From assembly GCA_051453625.1 (NCBI GenBank), contig JBOZIK010000001.1, positions 157,502,622-157,535,141 on the forward strand: a stretch of 32,520 nt of DNA. Reading direction: 5' to 3'. A program made the position numbers and the translations under genes. The stretch's first letter is position 1. Every line of letters begins with the position of its first letter. The notes beneath the pieces were generated by a model. The model did no database searches. It was not told where the DNA came from and saw only the letters and a list, made by a program, of their open reading frames with translations. This document shows positions 22,677 through 30,129 of the stretch, piece by piece. The DNA is from Welwitschia mirabilis. Lineage: Eukaryota > Gnetophyta > Gnetopsida > Welwitschiales.

Positions 22677-25219
22677 AAAGAAGCTCAAATGAAAAGCTAT
22701 AATAACTGGTAACCAAAAGAGGCAAAAATGAATAGCTCAGGCCAAGTTTTGATAGTGGTTTTGGCAACAGAAGTCCTTATAGCTACTGTCAGAACTTAAC
22801 TACTAGCTAACTACTAGCTGTCAATTTCAGATCCTTGTTAATCCATTAATAAAAACAAGGTTTTTAGATCACCTTCAACCTTCAACTTTGACAATAAGAA
22901 TACAATATCATTTAGTGATTAGTATGCCTAAGCATGAATTCATTACCAAGGGGCACAAATCACAATGCCTTTTGGATGTGGGATATGCATATTGTTCTTT
23001 ATTTACCTGGTTGCACCATTTTTGGCACTTCCTATGCTTTGTGGGTACAACATCACCTAATTTACTCATAATCAGGTTACAACTTTGAGATTTTTTGTTA
23101 TATTATGTTAATAGAATTGAATGGATCATTTCCTGCTCCTCAGCTTAAATCTTGATCCTGTAAGGACCGACTGTGTTAGTACAGAAGGAATATCAACAAT
23201 TTTCTTTTTTAAATGGACCATTTCATGCTTCCCTGCTTAAATCTTGATCCTGTAAGCACTGGCCATGTTGCTAAAGAAGGAATATCGACAATTTTCATTT
23301 TTCCTTCTAAGCTTGCCGATGTTCTAAGTATGAAGATGCCTGGTCCAGGCAAACAAGGCTGATTAGACAAATGTAAAGCTCAGAAGGCATAGCAGATCAC
23401 TTTGATGAACAATTTTTTTGCATAATTACATGAAAATAGCTTTGCAAAAGTTATTTCAAATGGAGTGAAAAGACCGGTATATAGGCAGAATACACTCCAG
23501 ATCAGTGCATAGCCATTTGAGAAAGTGTGATAGAAATTCAAGTTTCATAAGATTTGGTAAGTAGTAGTTAAATTGCATGCAACTAACTTTATCTGAGATC
23601 TAGTCACCCTCATGTAATATTGGGTTACCCCAATCAGGTTCAATCTTGTTTTTATTTTTACGCACAGTAATAGGTTCAGTTGCCTGACGTTCAGTCAAGT
23701 TTCCCTGATTAAAATCAGCATTTTAATAATCATCTAATAATAGTTTGGGGGCCTGGTAAAAGGTGTGGTCTCCTTGATTAGAACACGTTGGTCTTGGCCC
23801 TGAATTTGCTGGTTATCATCTAATTTCCCTGAGAAAACATGTGGTCATCCTCTTCAAAACTAATAAAAGAGAGTCTGTTAAAATTTCATTTTGAAGTGTT
23901 CACCTCAATCAGAACTCAAGAAATCACAAACATGCCATCATGTGGTTCATTCCAACTAAAATATTTACTTGCATAGCATTCATTGTCAGAGCATTCATTA
24001 AAAATGGATGAACTCAATGATAACATTCTGTAGTCCAACAGTGTATACCCACTTTCCAGGATTGATGAGAGAATTGAACCTAGACTTTTCCTAAGTTCAA
24101 TAGTATGCACCTACCTTCCAGGATGGATGTTGGATCTATGCCCTACATAGGAGCAGGTGAGAATAAGGAGGAAAATGTGCCCAGAAGATTACAATATGTC
24201 GTCTGTTGGAATGGACATAAAACGTTTATTTGAGATATCTGATTTTATATTATGAAACTCTGTTTAATCACAGCTATTCAACTTAATGTGCACTTGACAT
24301 ACAATATAAAAGACATAACTGATCACATAATTTGGAATATTAAGCTAATTACATTTATTGGCATTAACATTAACCCTTTTTCATGATGTGTTGATCTTTT
24401 AGCAGTGTTGATATCATAGGTAAAATACAAATTCTTAATACAAATTCACCCCTCAAGAAAACTGAAGATTACTTTTGATTAGGTTAGTCTTCCCTATGCT
24501 GCGAAAAATATTTTTAACAAAATGAAATTTGAAATTCAATTTCTAATTTGGAGGTTTTATCGCAGGAATTTTTCAATCAATATATTGTTACACCTTTGTA
24601 CATGGTTTGTAATTTGTTATATTGACATCTAAAATATGAGCCATATCATTAGAGCATTTCAAGAATTAAGAGTAAGTCTTGAAAAATCTTTGATAACCAC
24701 GAGAGAACCTATTATACAATTGTAAGAAGTTGGTAAATTCTACAACGATAAGTCAATTCTGAATGGTAAGTCCCAGTGTGTAATACAGCTTGATTAGTCC
24801 AGAATAAGATTAAATCTTATTATGCTTGTGCCTTATTGATTTTCATAGACTTTGGAAACGCAATTTTTGGAAAGTAAATGTTTTATGCACGCTTCCCAGT
24901 TAGACCTGGAAATGATCTATTATGTTTCAGACTTATTTTTCTTAATTGCTTTATAACAGGGAAAAATTGTCTCCCCTAGAGGTCCAGCTACGTTTGGTTG
25001 GGATCCAATATTTCAGCCAAATGGTTACATAGAAACGTAAGTTTCAGCAACCCATGTAAAAATACTATATTTAATTACATTTGTTTATGGAGTCATTCTA
25101 ATGAATGTTTTGCTGTTTGTAGTTATGCTGAAATGTCTAAGGATGAAAAGAACAAAATATCTCATCGAAGAAAAGCTTTAGACAAATTGAAAGAGTATTT
25201 TCTTGCTGCAAACTTATAA
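205..25219 (+). CDS. ITPA: Inosine triphosphate pyrophosphatase (ITPase, HAM1 family), complete 8-exon gene
   Basis: The enzyme hydrolyses ITP, dITP and XTP to the monophosphate and pyrophosphate, keeping deaminated purines out of nucleic acids; family members act as dimers needing Mg2+. The coding exons are 205-319, 2034-2098, 2329-2392, 2480-2489, 6175-6206, 6299-6411, 24960-25036 and 25123-25219. They total 573 nt, giving 190 residues and a TAA stop, normal for the family. All junctions are GT..AG and all phases agree. Visible motifs are TGNANK near residue 13 (nucleotide site), LPELQGEP at 39-46, VEDTCL around residue 67, GPYIKWF at 82-88, FGWDPIF near 145 and the C-terminal SHRRKAL. ATG 205 is chosen because it gives the family's usual N-terminus; the frame extends upstream only through non-ATG codons. 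No organelle transit peptide is evident. Nothing in the exons suggests inactivation, so I read it as a working gene despite the transposon load. Confidence 0.95.
320..2033 (+). other. ITPase intron 1
   Basis: A 1,714 bp AT-rich intron with a gtaagt donor and a pyrimidine-rich acceptor ending cag. Apart from the tandem repeat at 1067-1200 I recognise no coding or element sequence in it. Confidence 0.85.
1067..1200 (+). repeat. Short tandem repeat in intron 1 (3 copies)
   Basis: The block caggatatcattgttagtg recurs at 1071, 1114 and 1165. Spacings are 43 and 51 bp, because copies 2 and 3 are separated by an extra aaggttac segment. The copies are nearly identical, so the expansion is recent relative to the rest of the intron. 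Confidence 0.9.
2034..2098 (+). CDS. ITPA: ITPase exon 2
   Basis: Follows a pyrimidine-rich stretch and CAG at 2031-2033. It encodes LPELQGEP..RLASRQ, the conserved acidic helix region of the family. It ends at a codon boundary before gtttgt. Confidence 0.95.
2329..2392 (+). CDS. ITPA: ITPase exon 3
   Basis: Begins after AAAG at 2325-2328 and encodes [21 protein letters not shown] plus one base. The EDT-containing strand is a catalytic/metal-binding element of the family. The donor gtaagt is at 2393. Confidence 0.95.
2480..2489 (+). CDS. ITPA: ITPase exon 4, a 10-nt microexon
   Basis: The ten bases gtccttacat lie between ttgcag and a perfect gtaagt donor. With one base from exon 3 and one from exon 5 they spell Gly-Pro-Tyr-Ile, the invariant start of the GPYIKWF motif. 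No other sequence between exons 3 and 5 can supply these residues in phase. Skipping the exon would shift the frame. Confidence 0.88.
4605..4622 (+). promoter_or_regulatory. Heat-shock-element-like cluster, four alternating units
   Basis: GAA at 4605, TTC at 4610, GAA at 4615 and TTC at 4620 alternate with exactly two bases between units. This is a perfect four-unit nGAAnnTTCn array as bound by heat-shock-factor trimers. Function is not shown. Confidence 0.55.
4638..4650 (+). promoter_or_regulatory. Second heat-shock-element-like cluster, three units
   Basis: TTC at 4638, GAA at 4643 and TTC at 4648 with two-base spacers, immediately followed by TATAAG at 4651. It lies 15 bp downstream of the first cluster and probably belongs to the same promoter. 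Confidence 0.5.
5266..5277 (+). other. Degenerate primer-binding-site-like sequence
   Basis: TGGTGCTAGAGC matches 9 of 12 positions of the common plant initiator-tRNA-Met primer-binding site TGGTATCAGAGC. It lies two bases after the putative LTR end, where such a site should be. The match is imperfect, so support is modest. Confidence 0.35.
6175..6206 (+). CDS. ITPA: ITPase exon 5
   Basis: A 32-nt exon after TAG at 6172-6174. It completes the Ile codon and encodes [10 protein letters not shown] plus one base. Its donor is gtgaga. Confidence 0.93.
6299..6411 (+). CDS. ITPA: ITPase exon 6
   Basis: Starts after ttctacag and encodes [22 protein letters not shown], ending exactly at a codon boundary before gtatgt. 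The next exon lies 18,548 bp away. Confidence 0.93.
7133..8209. mobile_element. Non-autonomous DNA transposon (about 1.08 kb), probably hAT-like
   Basis: The element is flanked by a perfect 8 bp direct repeat TCTAGATG (7125-7132 and 8210-8217), the target-duplication length typical of hAT elements. Its ends form an imperfect inverted repeat: catagatatgaaatg..agaatca at the left, and catacttttaaaatg..agaatca when the right end is reverse-complemented. Both ends carry clusters of gattctgg/gaatcatg subterminal motifs. No transposase is encoded. The outer TIR bases fit the hAT consensus poorly, so superfamily assignment is tentative. Confidence 0.55.
7918..7970 (+). repeat. 20 bp tandem repeat, 2.6 copies
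   Basis: The unit tggactataaaatatacaaa at 7918 repeats exactly at 7938 and partially at 7958. It lies inside the non-autonomous DNA element. Confidence 0.9.
8218..9359. other. Intronic sequence without a recognised gene
   Basis: Low-complexity intronic DNA. A 112-codon open frame at 8583-8921 has no family resemblance. A short duplicated motif, aaagaggttgccaccc, occurs at 8818 and 8843; the second copy can pair with ggggcaacc at 8862-8870 in a small hairpin. Nothing else is supported. Confidence 0.6.
9735..10354 (+). pseudogene. LINE ORF1 remnant (DUF4283-like domain plus zinc knuckle)
   Basis: Pieces in several frames follow the DUF4283 pattern: [22 protein letters not shown] and [13 protein letters not shown]. 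They continue into the open segment 10073-10354 with [21 protein letters not shown] zinc knuckle, [14 protein letters not shown] (CX2CX4HX4C), lies at 10238-10279, followed by a half-knuckle GHTREIC. In plant L1 elements this protein binds the element RNA. An in-frame stop at the expected Trp/Arg region and frameshifts make it non-functional. Confidence 0.75.
10806..11850 (+). pseudogene. LINE ORF2 endonuclease domain remnant
   Basis: Begins [12 protein letters not shown], the classic start of an L1 apurinic-type endonuclease (SWNxRG), and continues with VCL*ETK, where the family has LQETK. Later pieces are NVYGP*NNAGKS, VIGDF and FTWSNRR. Stops replace several Gln and Trp codons. The enzyme would nick the target DNA to prime reverse transcription. 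Confidence 0.75.
11935..12980 (+). pseudogene. LINE ORF2 reverse transcriptase remnant, catalytic core deleted
   Basis: Readable RT blocks in order are [51 protein letters not shown] and [10 protein letters not shown] (motif A Asp kept). Then come a GLK*GD block near 12597 and [15 protein letters not shown] from about 12622. In intact elements roughly 60-80 residues, including the YADD/FADD catalytic box, separate the last two blocks; here they are almost adjacent. The enzyme could not work. Confidence 0.8.
13111..13376 (+). repeat. Tandem duplication of 133 bp inside the LINE
   Basis: The block beginning ggatgggtatataggatatt at 13111 repeats at 13244 with about 95 percent identity by eye. 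The two copies abut. Both contain the same frame segment (NPAWKKLL or NPTWKKLL, then KRKYMEW), so the duplication occurred within an existing ORF2. Confidence 0.9.
13700..14102 (+). pseudogene. LINE ORF2 C-terminal zf-RVT-like domain
   Basis: The segment reads [27 protein letters not shown]. Its CX2CG..E..HLFxxC..A..W pattern matches the zinc-binding domain at the end of plant LINE ORF2 proteins. It continues to [12 protein letters not shown] and a stop near 14102. Confidence 0.7.
14136..14390 (+). pseudogene. Plant-transposon-associated ORF fragment
   Basis: An open segment of 84 codons containing [18 protein letters not shown], then [16 protein letters not shown]. The '[14 protein letters not shown]' style resembles plant-specific domains carried by transposable elements (the 'putative plant transposon protein' type), but I cannot confirm this without a search. 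It ends at a TAG, and related sequence seems to continue in other frames to about 14700. It lies directly after the LINE and may be the remnant of a separate retroelement. Confidence 0.4.
14630..15098 (+). pseudogene. Lysine/arginine-rich tail with 26-residue repeats
   Basis: Open segments at 14630-14815 and 14820-15098 encode a basic, Ser/Gly/Lys-rich low-complexity protein with no recognised fold. Two 26-residue repeats (KSKGSFRG..[14 protein letters not shown]) lie at 14881-15036. It could be the C-terminal part of the ORF starting at 14136. Function unknown. Confidence 0.35.
14881..15036 (+). repeat. 78 bp tandem repeat, two copies, frame-preserving
   Basis: The unit starting cgaagtcaaagggatcattt at 14881 repeats at 14959 with a few substitutions. 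The 78 bp period equals 26 codons, so the frame is kept. Confidence 0.9.
15280..15531 (+). pseudogene. J-domain (DnaJ-like) fragment with HPD replaced by HLG
   Basis: The 83-codon frame opens [20 protein letters not shown] and continues [15 protein letters not shown], then [17 protein letters not shown] and RAYNEKF. These match J-domain helices I-IV in order: DYYxxLGV, the helix II lysines, the HPD loop position, and [13 protein letters not shown]. The essential HPD tripeptide, needed to stimulate Hsp70 ATPase, is HLG, and the LGV motif is LVV. No introns interrupt the domain, and a stop follows at once. I infer a degenerate retrocopy or captured fragment rather than a working co-chaperone. 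Confidence 0.65.
15532..16718. other. Intronic sequence, no gene; gaatca-rich patch
   Basis: No coding similarity is seen. At about 16195-16285 the motifs agaatcacggttcc, gccagaatcac and gtgattctaaagtgaatc cluster, resembling the subterminal motifs of the DNA element at 7133-8209. This may be the 3' subterminal region of the adjoining antisense hAT element. Confidence 0.4.
16719..18715 (-). pseudogene. hAT-family transposase remnant (DUF659-like), antisense
   Basis: Read from high to low coordinates on the minus strand, pieces fit a plant hAT-like transposase. An Arg/Phe-rich [15 protein letters not shown] segment precedes the assembly gap. After the gap come the DUF659-type pieces [50 protein letters not shown] and [14 protein letters not shown]. 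Then come [20 protein letters not shown] and [13 protein letters not shown], and lastly [19 protein letters not shown]. Several frameshifts and stops separate the pieces, and no dimerisation domain is seen before about 16700. Opposite in orientation to the host gene. Confidence 0.65.
17841..18576. other. Assembly gap (736 N) within the hAT remnant
   Basis: A run of N. The transposase motifs flanking it normally lie only a few dozen residues apart, so the true missing sequence may be much shorter than the gap, or may contain an insertion. Confidence 0.95.
18716..19606. other. Intronic sequence, no gene
   Basis: Holds a short GT microsatellite (about 18941-18953) inside an alternating purine/pyrimidine stretch, and a patch of gtgatt/aatcac motifs at about 19045-19135. 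That patch could be the other subterminal region of the hAT element. Nothing coding is recognised. Confidence 0.5.
19607..19919 (+). mobile_element. One complete TRIM unit (LTR-internal-LTR, 313 bp)
   Basis: The left LTR spans 19607-19712 and the right LTR 19814-19919, both 106 bp. The primer-binding site is TGGTATTAGAGC at 19715-19726 and the polypurine tract gagggggagat is at 19803-19813. The size is well inside the TRIM range. Confidence 0.75.
19922..19933 (+). other. Perfect initiator-tRNA-Met primer-binding site in the TRIM array
   Basis: TGGTATCAGAGC lies two bases after the LTR end at 19919. Related sites with one substitution occur at 19715, 20130, 20326 and 20660. Confidence 0.8.
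21306..21315. other. Assembly gap (10 N)
   Basis: A fixed-length placeholder inside the poly(A)-tailed insertion; the true length is unknown. Confidence 0.95.
22630..22674 (+). repeat. Homopolymer A45
   Basis: Forty-five uninterrupted A, then gaaaag. Such tails shorten and mutate quickly, so the insertion is probably young compared with its neighbours. Confidence 0.95.
22675..24959. other. Terminal part of intron 6, no gene
   Basis: AT-rich sequence with no coding similarity that I can support. It contains the 92 bp duplication at 23121-23305 and ends in the exon 7 acceptor. Confidence 0.6.
23121..23305 (+). repeat. Diverged 92 bp tandem duplication
   Basis: Copy one (atggatcatttcctgctcct..) at 23121 and copy two (atggaccatttcatgcttcc..) at 23213 share cttaaatcttgatcctgtaa and gaaggaatatc with scattered substitutions. 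The divergence shows an old event. Confidence 0.85.
24960..25036 (+). CDS. ITPA: ITPase exon 7
   Basis: Starts after ataacag and encodes [18 protein letters not shown].. to the Glu before a split Thr codon. The FGWDP loop is strongly conserved in the family. The donor gtaagt is at 25037. Confidence 0.95.
25123..25219 (+). CDS. ITPA: ITPase exon 8 with stop codon
   Basis: Starts after tttgtag, completes the Thr codon and encodes [23 protein letters not shown], then TAA at 25217-25219. SHRxKAL is the family's C-terminal signature, involved in base recognition. Confidence 0.95.
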
Positions 25220-25560
25220 GAAGTGATCATTGGACAGACACAATGGTATAGACATGTATTCACCTGTTAAAACAGCTGATGAACATCGGGCTGTCATCAC
25301 ATTTGGAAAATTATTTAGAATAAGACTTTATTCATCACATCTTACAGATTAAGCATTGATGCTAATTGATCAAGACTGACTTGGGTGCATGTAAGAAGCA
25401 ATTGAGGAATATTTTAGCTTTCTTGACTGTCTTTATCATTTCCATTTTGTGATGTCCATTGAATATTAGCCACAGACTAGGCGGTGAATGCTGATATTAC
25501 ATATTTTAATTTGTTTATTCCCCAGCACACTGGATACTGGTAAGGCTTGATATTCTAATG
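25220..25560 (+). other. Probable 3' UTR of ITPase
   Basis: No perfect AATAAA lies within 300 bp of the stop codon. The nearest candidate is the variant agaataag near 25317, followed by T-rich sequence. The polyadenylation site cannot be fixed. Confidence 0.35.
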
Positions 25561-26539
25561 CAACCTCGCAAAAAGTTACAGTAGTAAAGTATTAAAAAGT
25601 TAACTACTAGCTGAAATAACCTAATTAATTAAATGACATGATCGTATGTGACTGAAAAATTAATGTCTGTGAGGATGCTAGATTTTCATTGCAAGGAACT
25701 AACGAAAAAAAAAGTAAGAGCCATTGCAAGTTACTACAGAATATAGATAACCAAGAAAACAAAGCTGGGTGTTATGATATTGAAGCAAGATCTGAGTGTA
25801 AGCTCAAATAGTTAACGTGTAGTCAGTAAATTCAAGCTTATAAAACTGTGAACTAAATAAAATATAAACGCTGTAACTTTGATAAAGAACTGATACTATA
25901 TAGCTATGCATAGTAGAGTAGATATAGAAGTCAGATTCAAATCAACATCCAGAAGTCAGATTCAGAACTCAGTGATAATATGAACACTGAAATAAGAAAG
26001 AACACACATATTCAATCTGGCTTGACCTCTTCCTGGCATAGGCCTAAAGGAAGCACATCATAGAGCTCTAATCATTAAGACACATGAGGAAACAATCAAC
26101 CTATAGAACATGTATAAGCACATGCAAAATAGGCTAACAGCTTTACAACGTCTCCTACAAACGCAAATCTCTCAAAATATCTGCTGATATCACGGTCACA
26201 ATCATGAATCATTTGCTATCTAACAAGGAAGAAAGTGCATGAGTAAGAGGAGCCTACCTTGTCACTTTTCATAATGTTCCCCCAAGAATGTATAGTAGAC
26301 ATCAGTTGACATAAAATGCTGCCGTAAGTAGCACTCTTCATAAAATTCTGAAGACTCAACATGCATGTGTGCATGCAGAATACCTGAAATGCATAAAACA
26401 ACTATGTAGATATGAGATACAACCCTAAATGGGGCTTCAATAAGCAACACTTCTACTCACACATCCACTTGACAAAAATCAGATGCATGACATGCCTTCT
26501 CCAATTTGTTTAAGAGGGTCTAAACTAACAAACATCATA
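25561..26539. other. Intergenic sequence, no gene
   Basis: AT-rich DNA between the ITPase gene and the copia element. I see no coding similarity, and no 5' LTR for the copia element. Confidence 0.6.
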
Positions 26540-26960
26540 ACTCAAAGGAGGATGAATCTGAAAGTGTTGATGAAAGCATAAGTCTAGCATATGAGAAATT
26601 GTACAATGTAAGCCTTATGATTGGAAAGAAAAATCTTCATCTGAAGAAACAAGTTGGTGAGTTGGAAAACAAACTAAAAAAATGCTACACATAAGATTTG
26701 AGTCTCTTTTGAAGTAATTGGACCAAGCCAACAAAATGGCTGAACGTCTTGCAAATAGTAAGGAGAATCTCAGTTGACTGTTGGGAATAGGAAGGAGACC
26801 AAATGACAAGTCTGAATTTGGAACATCTTCTGGTATGTCTCCCACTCAAAATTTCTTTGGTTCAATTGCTAAGTACCATTCCTTTGGAAGCACTAGTCTT
26901 AAATGTTTCTATTGCCAAGAGTATGACTATCTTTAATTTTTTTGGTCCTTAACAAAAGTC
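26540..26960 (+). pseudogene. Copia gag remnant
   Basis: Reads SKEDESESVDESISLAYEKL, then a Lys/Glu-rich coiled-coil segment, as in SIRE-type gag. A degenerate zinc knuckle CFYCQEYDYL lies at about 26905-26935, with the second half (GHxxxxC) lost. Frameshifts are present. Confidence 0.65.
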
Positions 26961-27124
26961 TCTATATTTTGGTTATAAGTATAATCTTAGTTTTCAAAGA
27001 AAAGCTCAAACCATGCCATTAAAGACTAGGACATGAAAAAAACAATTGGCAATGGGTAAGGAAGGATTCTATGAAATCCTTGTTCGCTGCTTTTAAAGTT
27101 TAAGAGAGCTCAAAGTGGTAATTG

Positions 27125-27330
27125 AGTAGTGGTTGTTTTCAACACATAAGCGATGACAAAAGCTTGTTAGATTTTTTCAAGAATATAATGGAGAGGTAAC
27201 CTTTGGTGATAACAACAAAAGACACATTGGTAAGAAGTTCATTATAGAAATGAATATCATCTGGTAATTCCTGATGTCTATGTAGTAAATGGTCTTAAAC
27301 ACAATCTTATGAGTGTTTCTCAAATGTGTG
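27125..27330 (+). pseudogene. Copia protease region with altered catalytic motif
   Basis: From 27125 the frame reads SSGCFQHISDDKS, aligning with the copia protease motif DSGCSRHMTGDKS. The catalytic Asp of DSG is Ser here. In a shifted frame follow EVTFGDNNK and LVIPDVYVVNGLKHNLMSVS, the usual run towards the integrase. Confidence 0.65.
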
Positions 27331-27469
27331 ATAAAGGTAATATAGTGTGCTTTTATAAAAGATAAATGTGTGATCAAAAATGCCTCTACTAACAATGTGG
27401 TGTTAACAAGCAAGAGGTCCAAATGCATTTACGTAATTGGCAATTAAGATAAGAATGGTGAAGGATGTT

Positions 27470-27479
27470 NNNNNNNNNN
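27470..27479. other. Assembly gap (10 N)
   Basis: Placeholder gap just before the integrase segment. Confidence 0.95.
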
Positions 27480-27480
27480 A

Positions 27481-28200
27481 GTGGATGCTTGGCATGAGAA
27501 ACTAGGCCATATGAATCTAAAGGATTTTAGGACTATATCTTCTAATAAGATAGTTTATAAAATCCCCCAGCTGAATGTGCAACAAGAAAAGGTATGTGAT
27601 TCATGTCTAAAAGGTAAGCTTACGAGATCAAGCTTTAAACTAAAACAAGATATAACTTCTAGCAAATTTCTTGATCTCATTCATATCGACTTGGTTGGGC
27701 CAACTCAATTAAGGAGCTTAGGAGGTAAAGGATATTTCTTTGTGATGGTAGATGATTTTTCCCATTTTTGTTGGGCCTTATTCCTTTTTATTAAGGATAA
27801 GACATTTGACTGGTTTGTTGAGGTTTGCAGGAGAATTCAAAATGAAAAAGGCTACACCATAAAATGTATTCGGTTTGATCATGAAGGTGATTTGGAAAAT
27901 GAGAAGTTCGAGAATTTTCGTGACACTAGTGGAATTCACTATCAATTCTCTACTCTAAGAACCCCTCAAAAAAATGGAGTAGTTGAACATAAAAGTAGAG
28001 TCCTGATTGAGATGGCAAGAACAATGTTAAATGAGCATGCTCTTCCACAACAGTTTTAAGATGAAGTAGTAAATAGGGCTTGCTATGTAAGTAACAAAGT
28101 GTTTCTAAGATTTGGACTAAAAAGGGCTATATATGAACTTTGGTATGGTAAGAAGCCCAATTTAAGCTATTTCAAGGTGTTTGGAAGTAAATGTTCTATT
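27481..28200 (+). pseudogene. Copia integrase (GAG-pre-integrase plus rve core)
   Basis: The longest open piece of the element (192 codons to 28059). It starts WHEKLGHMNL..CDSCLKGKL, the HHCC zinc-binding domain. The catalytic triad is visible as the Asp in LIHIDLVGP, the Asp in IRFDHEGDLEN and the Glu in NGVVEHKSRVL. After a TAA at the usual FW position it continues VVNRACYVSN and YFKVFGSKCSI. The integrase inserts the cDNA copy into the genome; this copy is broken. Confidence 0.88.
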
Positions 28201-28774
28201 CTGAAAGGCAAAGGTCATATAAGGAAACTTTGAATCTAAATCTAATGTAGGTAGCTTTCTTGATTATTCTGTAACTAGTGAAGCCTATAGAGTTTATAAT
28301 AAATCATCTTATAAAGTTGAAGAAACAATTCATGTAAGAGTTGAGGAAATAAACCTAATTAGTGCAGGTGCAGAAAAGAATGATAAGGGCATATGTCTTT
28401 CTTGTTCCTCTCACATCAATATTGAGGATCAAGACTCTACATCAAGAGAAACAGCTATGGATAAAAATCCCCAAAAATGCTCCTCTCTTCTGTGGAGAAC
28501 CAAGAGAGATCATCGAAAAAATAACATTATAAGTGATCCTTCCATGGGAACAATAACCAAAAGTCATAAGCATGGTAACCACAACTTCTTTGTTTTTTAG
28601 CTGATATAGAGCCAAAGACTCTTCAAGCAGCAAAATGTGATGAATCATGGATGTTGGCTACGCAAAAGAAGCTAAATTAATTTGAGCATAACAAAGTTTG
28701 GGACTTAGTACCCTATTCAAATGACAAACATGTTATCAAAACTAAGTGGATGTTAAAAATAAGAGAGAAGAAAA

Positions 28775-28837
28775 TCACAACATAGTCCATAACAAGGCAA
28801 GATTGGTAGCTTAAGTTTACCGCCAGTAGGAAGAAAT
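28775..28837 (+). repeat. 63 bp duplicate at the left gap edge
   Basis: Identical to 29445-29507 except for one base (c at 28810, g at 29480). It ends exactly where the N run begins. Confidence 0.95.
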
Positions 28838-29444
28838 NNNNNNNNNNNNNNNNNNNNNNNNNNNNNNNNNNNNNNNNNNNNNNNNNNNNNNNNNNNNNNN
28901 NNNNNNNNNNNNNNNNNNNNNNNNNNNNNNNNNNNNNNNNNNNNNNNNNNNNNNNNNNNNNNNNNNNNNNNNNNNNNNNNNNNNNNNNNNNNNNNNNNNN
29001 NNNNNNNNNNNNNNNNNNNNNNNNNNNNNNNNNNNNNNNNNNNNNNNNNNNNNNNNNNNNNNNNNNNNNNNNNNNNNNNNNNNNNNNNNNNNNNNNNNNN
29101 NNNNNNNNNNNNNNNNNNNNNNNNNNNNNNNNNNNNNNNNNNNNNNNNNNNNNNNNNNNNNNNNNNNNNNNNNNNNNNNNNNNNNNNNNNNNNNNNNNNN
29201 NNNNNNNNNNNNNNNNNNNNNNNNNNNNNNNNNNNNNNNNNNNNNNNNNNNNNNNNNNNNNNNNNNNNNNNNNNNNNNNNNNNNNNNNNNNNNNNNNNNN
29301 NNNNNNNNNNNNNNNNNNNNNNNNNNNNNNNNNNNNNNNNNNNNNNNNNNNNNNNNNNNNNNNNNNNNNNNNNNNNNNNNNNNNNNNNNNNNNNNNNNNN
29401 NNNNNNNNNNNNNNNNNNNNNNNNNNNNNNNNNNNNNNNNNNNN
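28838..29444. other. Assembly gap (607 N), probably spurious
   Basis: Flanked on both sides by the same 63 bp. Coding similarity runs across without missing residues if the two flanks are treated as one copy. Confidence 0.9.
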
Positions 29445-29507
29445 TCACAACATAGTCCATAACAAGGCAAGATTGGTAGGTTAAGTTTACCGCCAGTAGG
29501 AAGAAAT
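29445..29507 (+). repeat. 63 bp duplicate at the right gap edge
   Basis: Second copy of 28775-28837, starting exactly where the N run ends. Confidence 0.95.
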
Positions 29508-30129
29508 CAACTATGATGAGACTTTTGTTTCAGTTACTAGTTTAAAAGCTATTCACTTGCTGCTTGCTTTTCCTTGCTTTCATAAAATGAAATTGTTTTA
29601 GATGGATGTTAAGAGTGCATTCCTAAATGGCTACATAAACGAGGAAGTGGATGTTGCACAACCTTTTGGATGTGTTGACCCAAAATTCCTAAACCATGTT
29701 TATAAACTAAATAAGGCTCTATATGATTTAAAGCAAGCTCTTAGAGCCTAGTTTTATAGATTATATACTTTTCTAATGGCAAAAGTATTTTTGAAAGGAA
29801 GTGCTAATCCAACACTATTTATCAAACATAATGAAAAGATATTCTTATGGCTCAGATATATGTTGATGATATTAAGTTTGGGCCAACTGAGAACTAGTTT
29901 TCTCTAAAATTTATTAGTTTTATGCCAAACGAGTTTGAAATGAGTCTCGTAGGTGAGTTAAATTTCTTGTTAAGGTTTCAAATCAAATAACGTTAAGATG
30001 AAAATTTTGTTTGTAAATCCAAGTATATTCAAGAAGTCTTAGCCAAATACAATGTGACCGATTCAAAGGATGCGAAGACACCTATGTCTGCAAATATCAA
30101 AATTAGATGAATTAGGCAAGAAAGTAGAT

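Larger units (their letters stand above)
6412..24959 (+). other. ITPase intron 6, 18.5 kb, filled with transposable elements
   Basis: The donor gtatgt follows the last codon of exon 6 and the acceptor ataacag precedes exon 7, with matching phase 0. It contains a DNA element, a LINE, a J-domain pseudogene, a hAT transposase remnant, a TRIM array, a poly(A)-tailed insertion and two assembly gaps. The first part (6412-7124) and 22680-24959 hold nothing recognisable beyond a 92 bp duplication. Confidence 0.9.
28600..29980 (+). pseudogene. Copia reverse transcriptase remnant, interrupted by a gap
   Basis: Left of the gap: DESWMLATQKKLN, KVWDLVPYSND and VIKTKWMLKI, then a shifted NKARLVA. Right of it: [50 protein letters not shown] and a broken YMLMI at the YVDDI catalytic box (one frame shift). 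Stops replace Gln before MDVK and Trp in RAW. Not functional. Confidence 0.82.

Noticed and set aside
28753-29470. Minus-strand ORFs of 217 and 235 codons
   Set aside because: They consist almost entirely of N, and their readable ends are the duplicated 63 bp read in antisense.
28775-29507. A genuine 670 bp tandem duplication in the copia RT
   Set aside because: The duplicate borders coincide exactly with the edges of the N run and coding continuity needs only one copy, so an assembly overlap is the simpler explanation.
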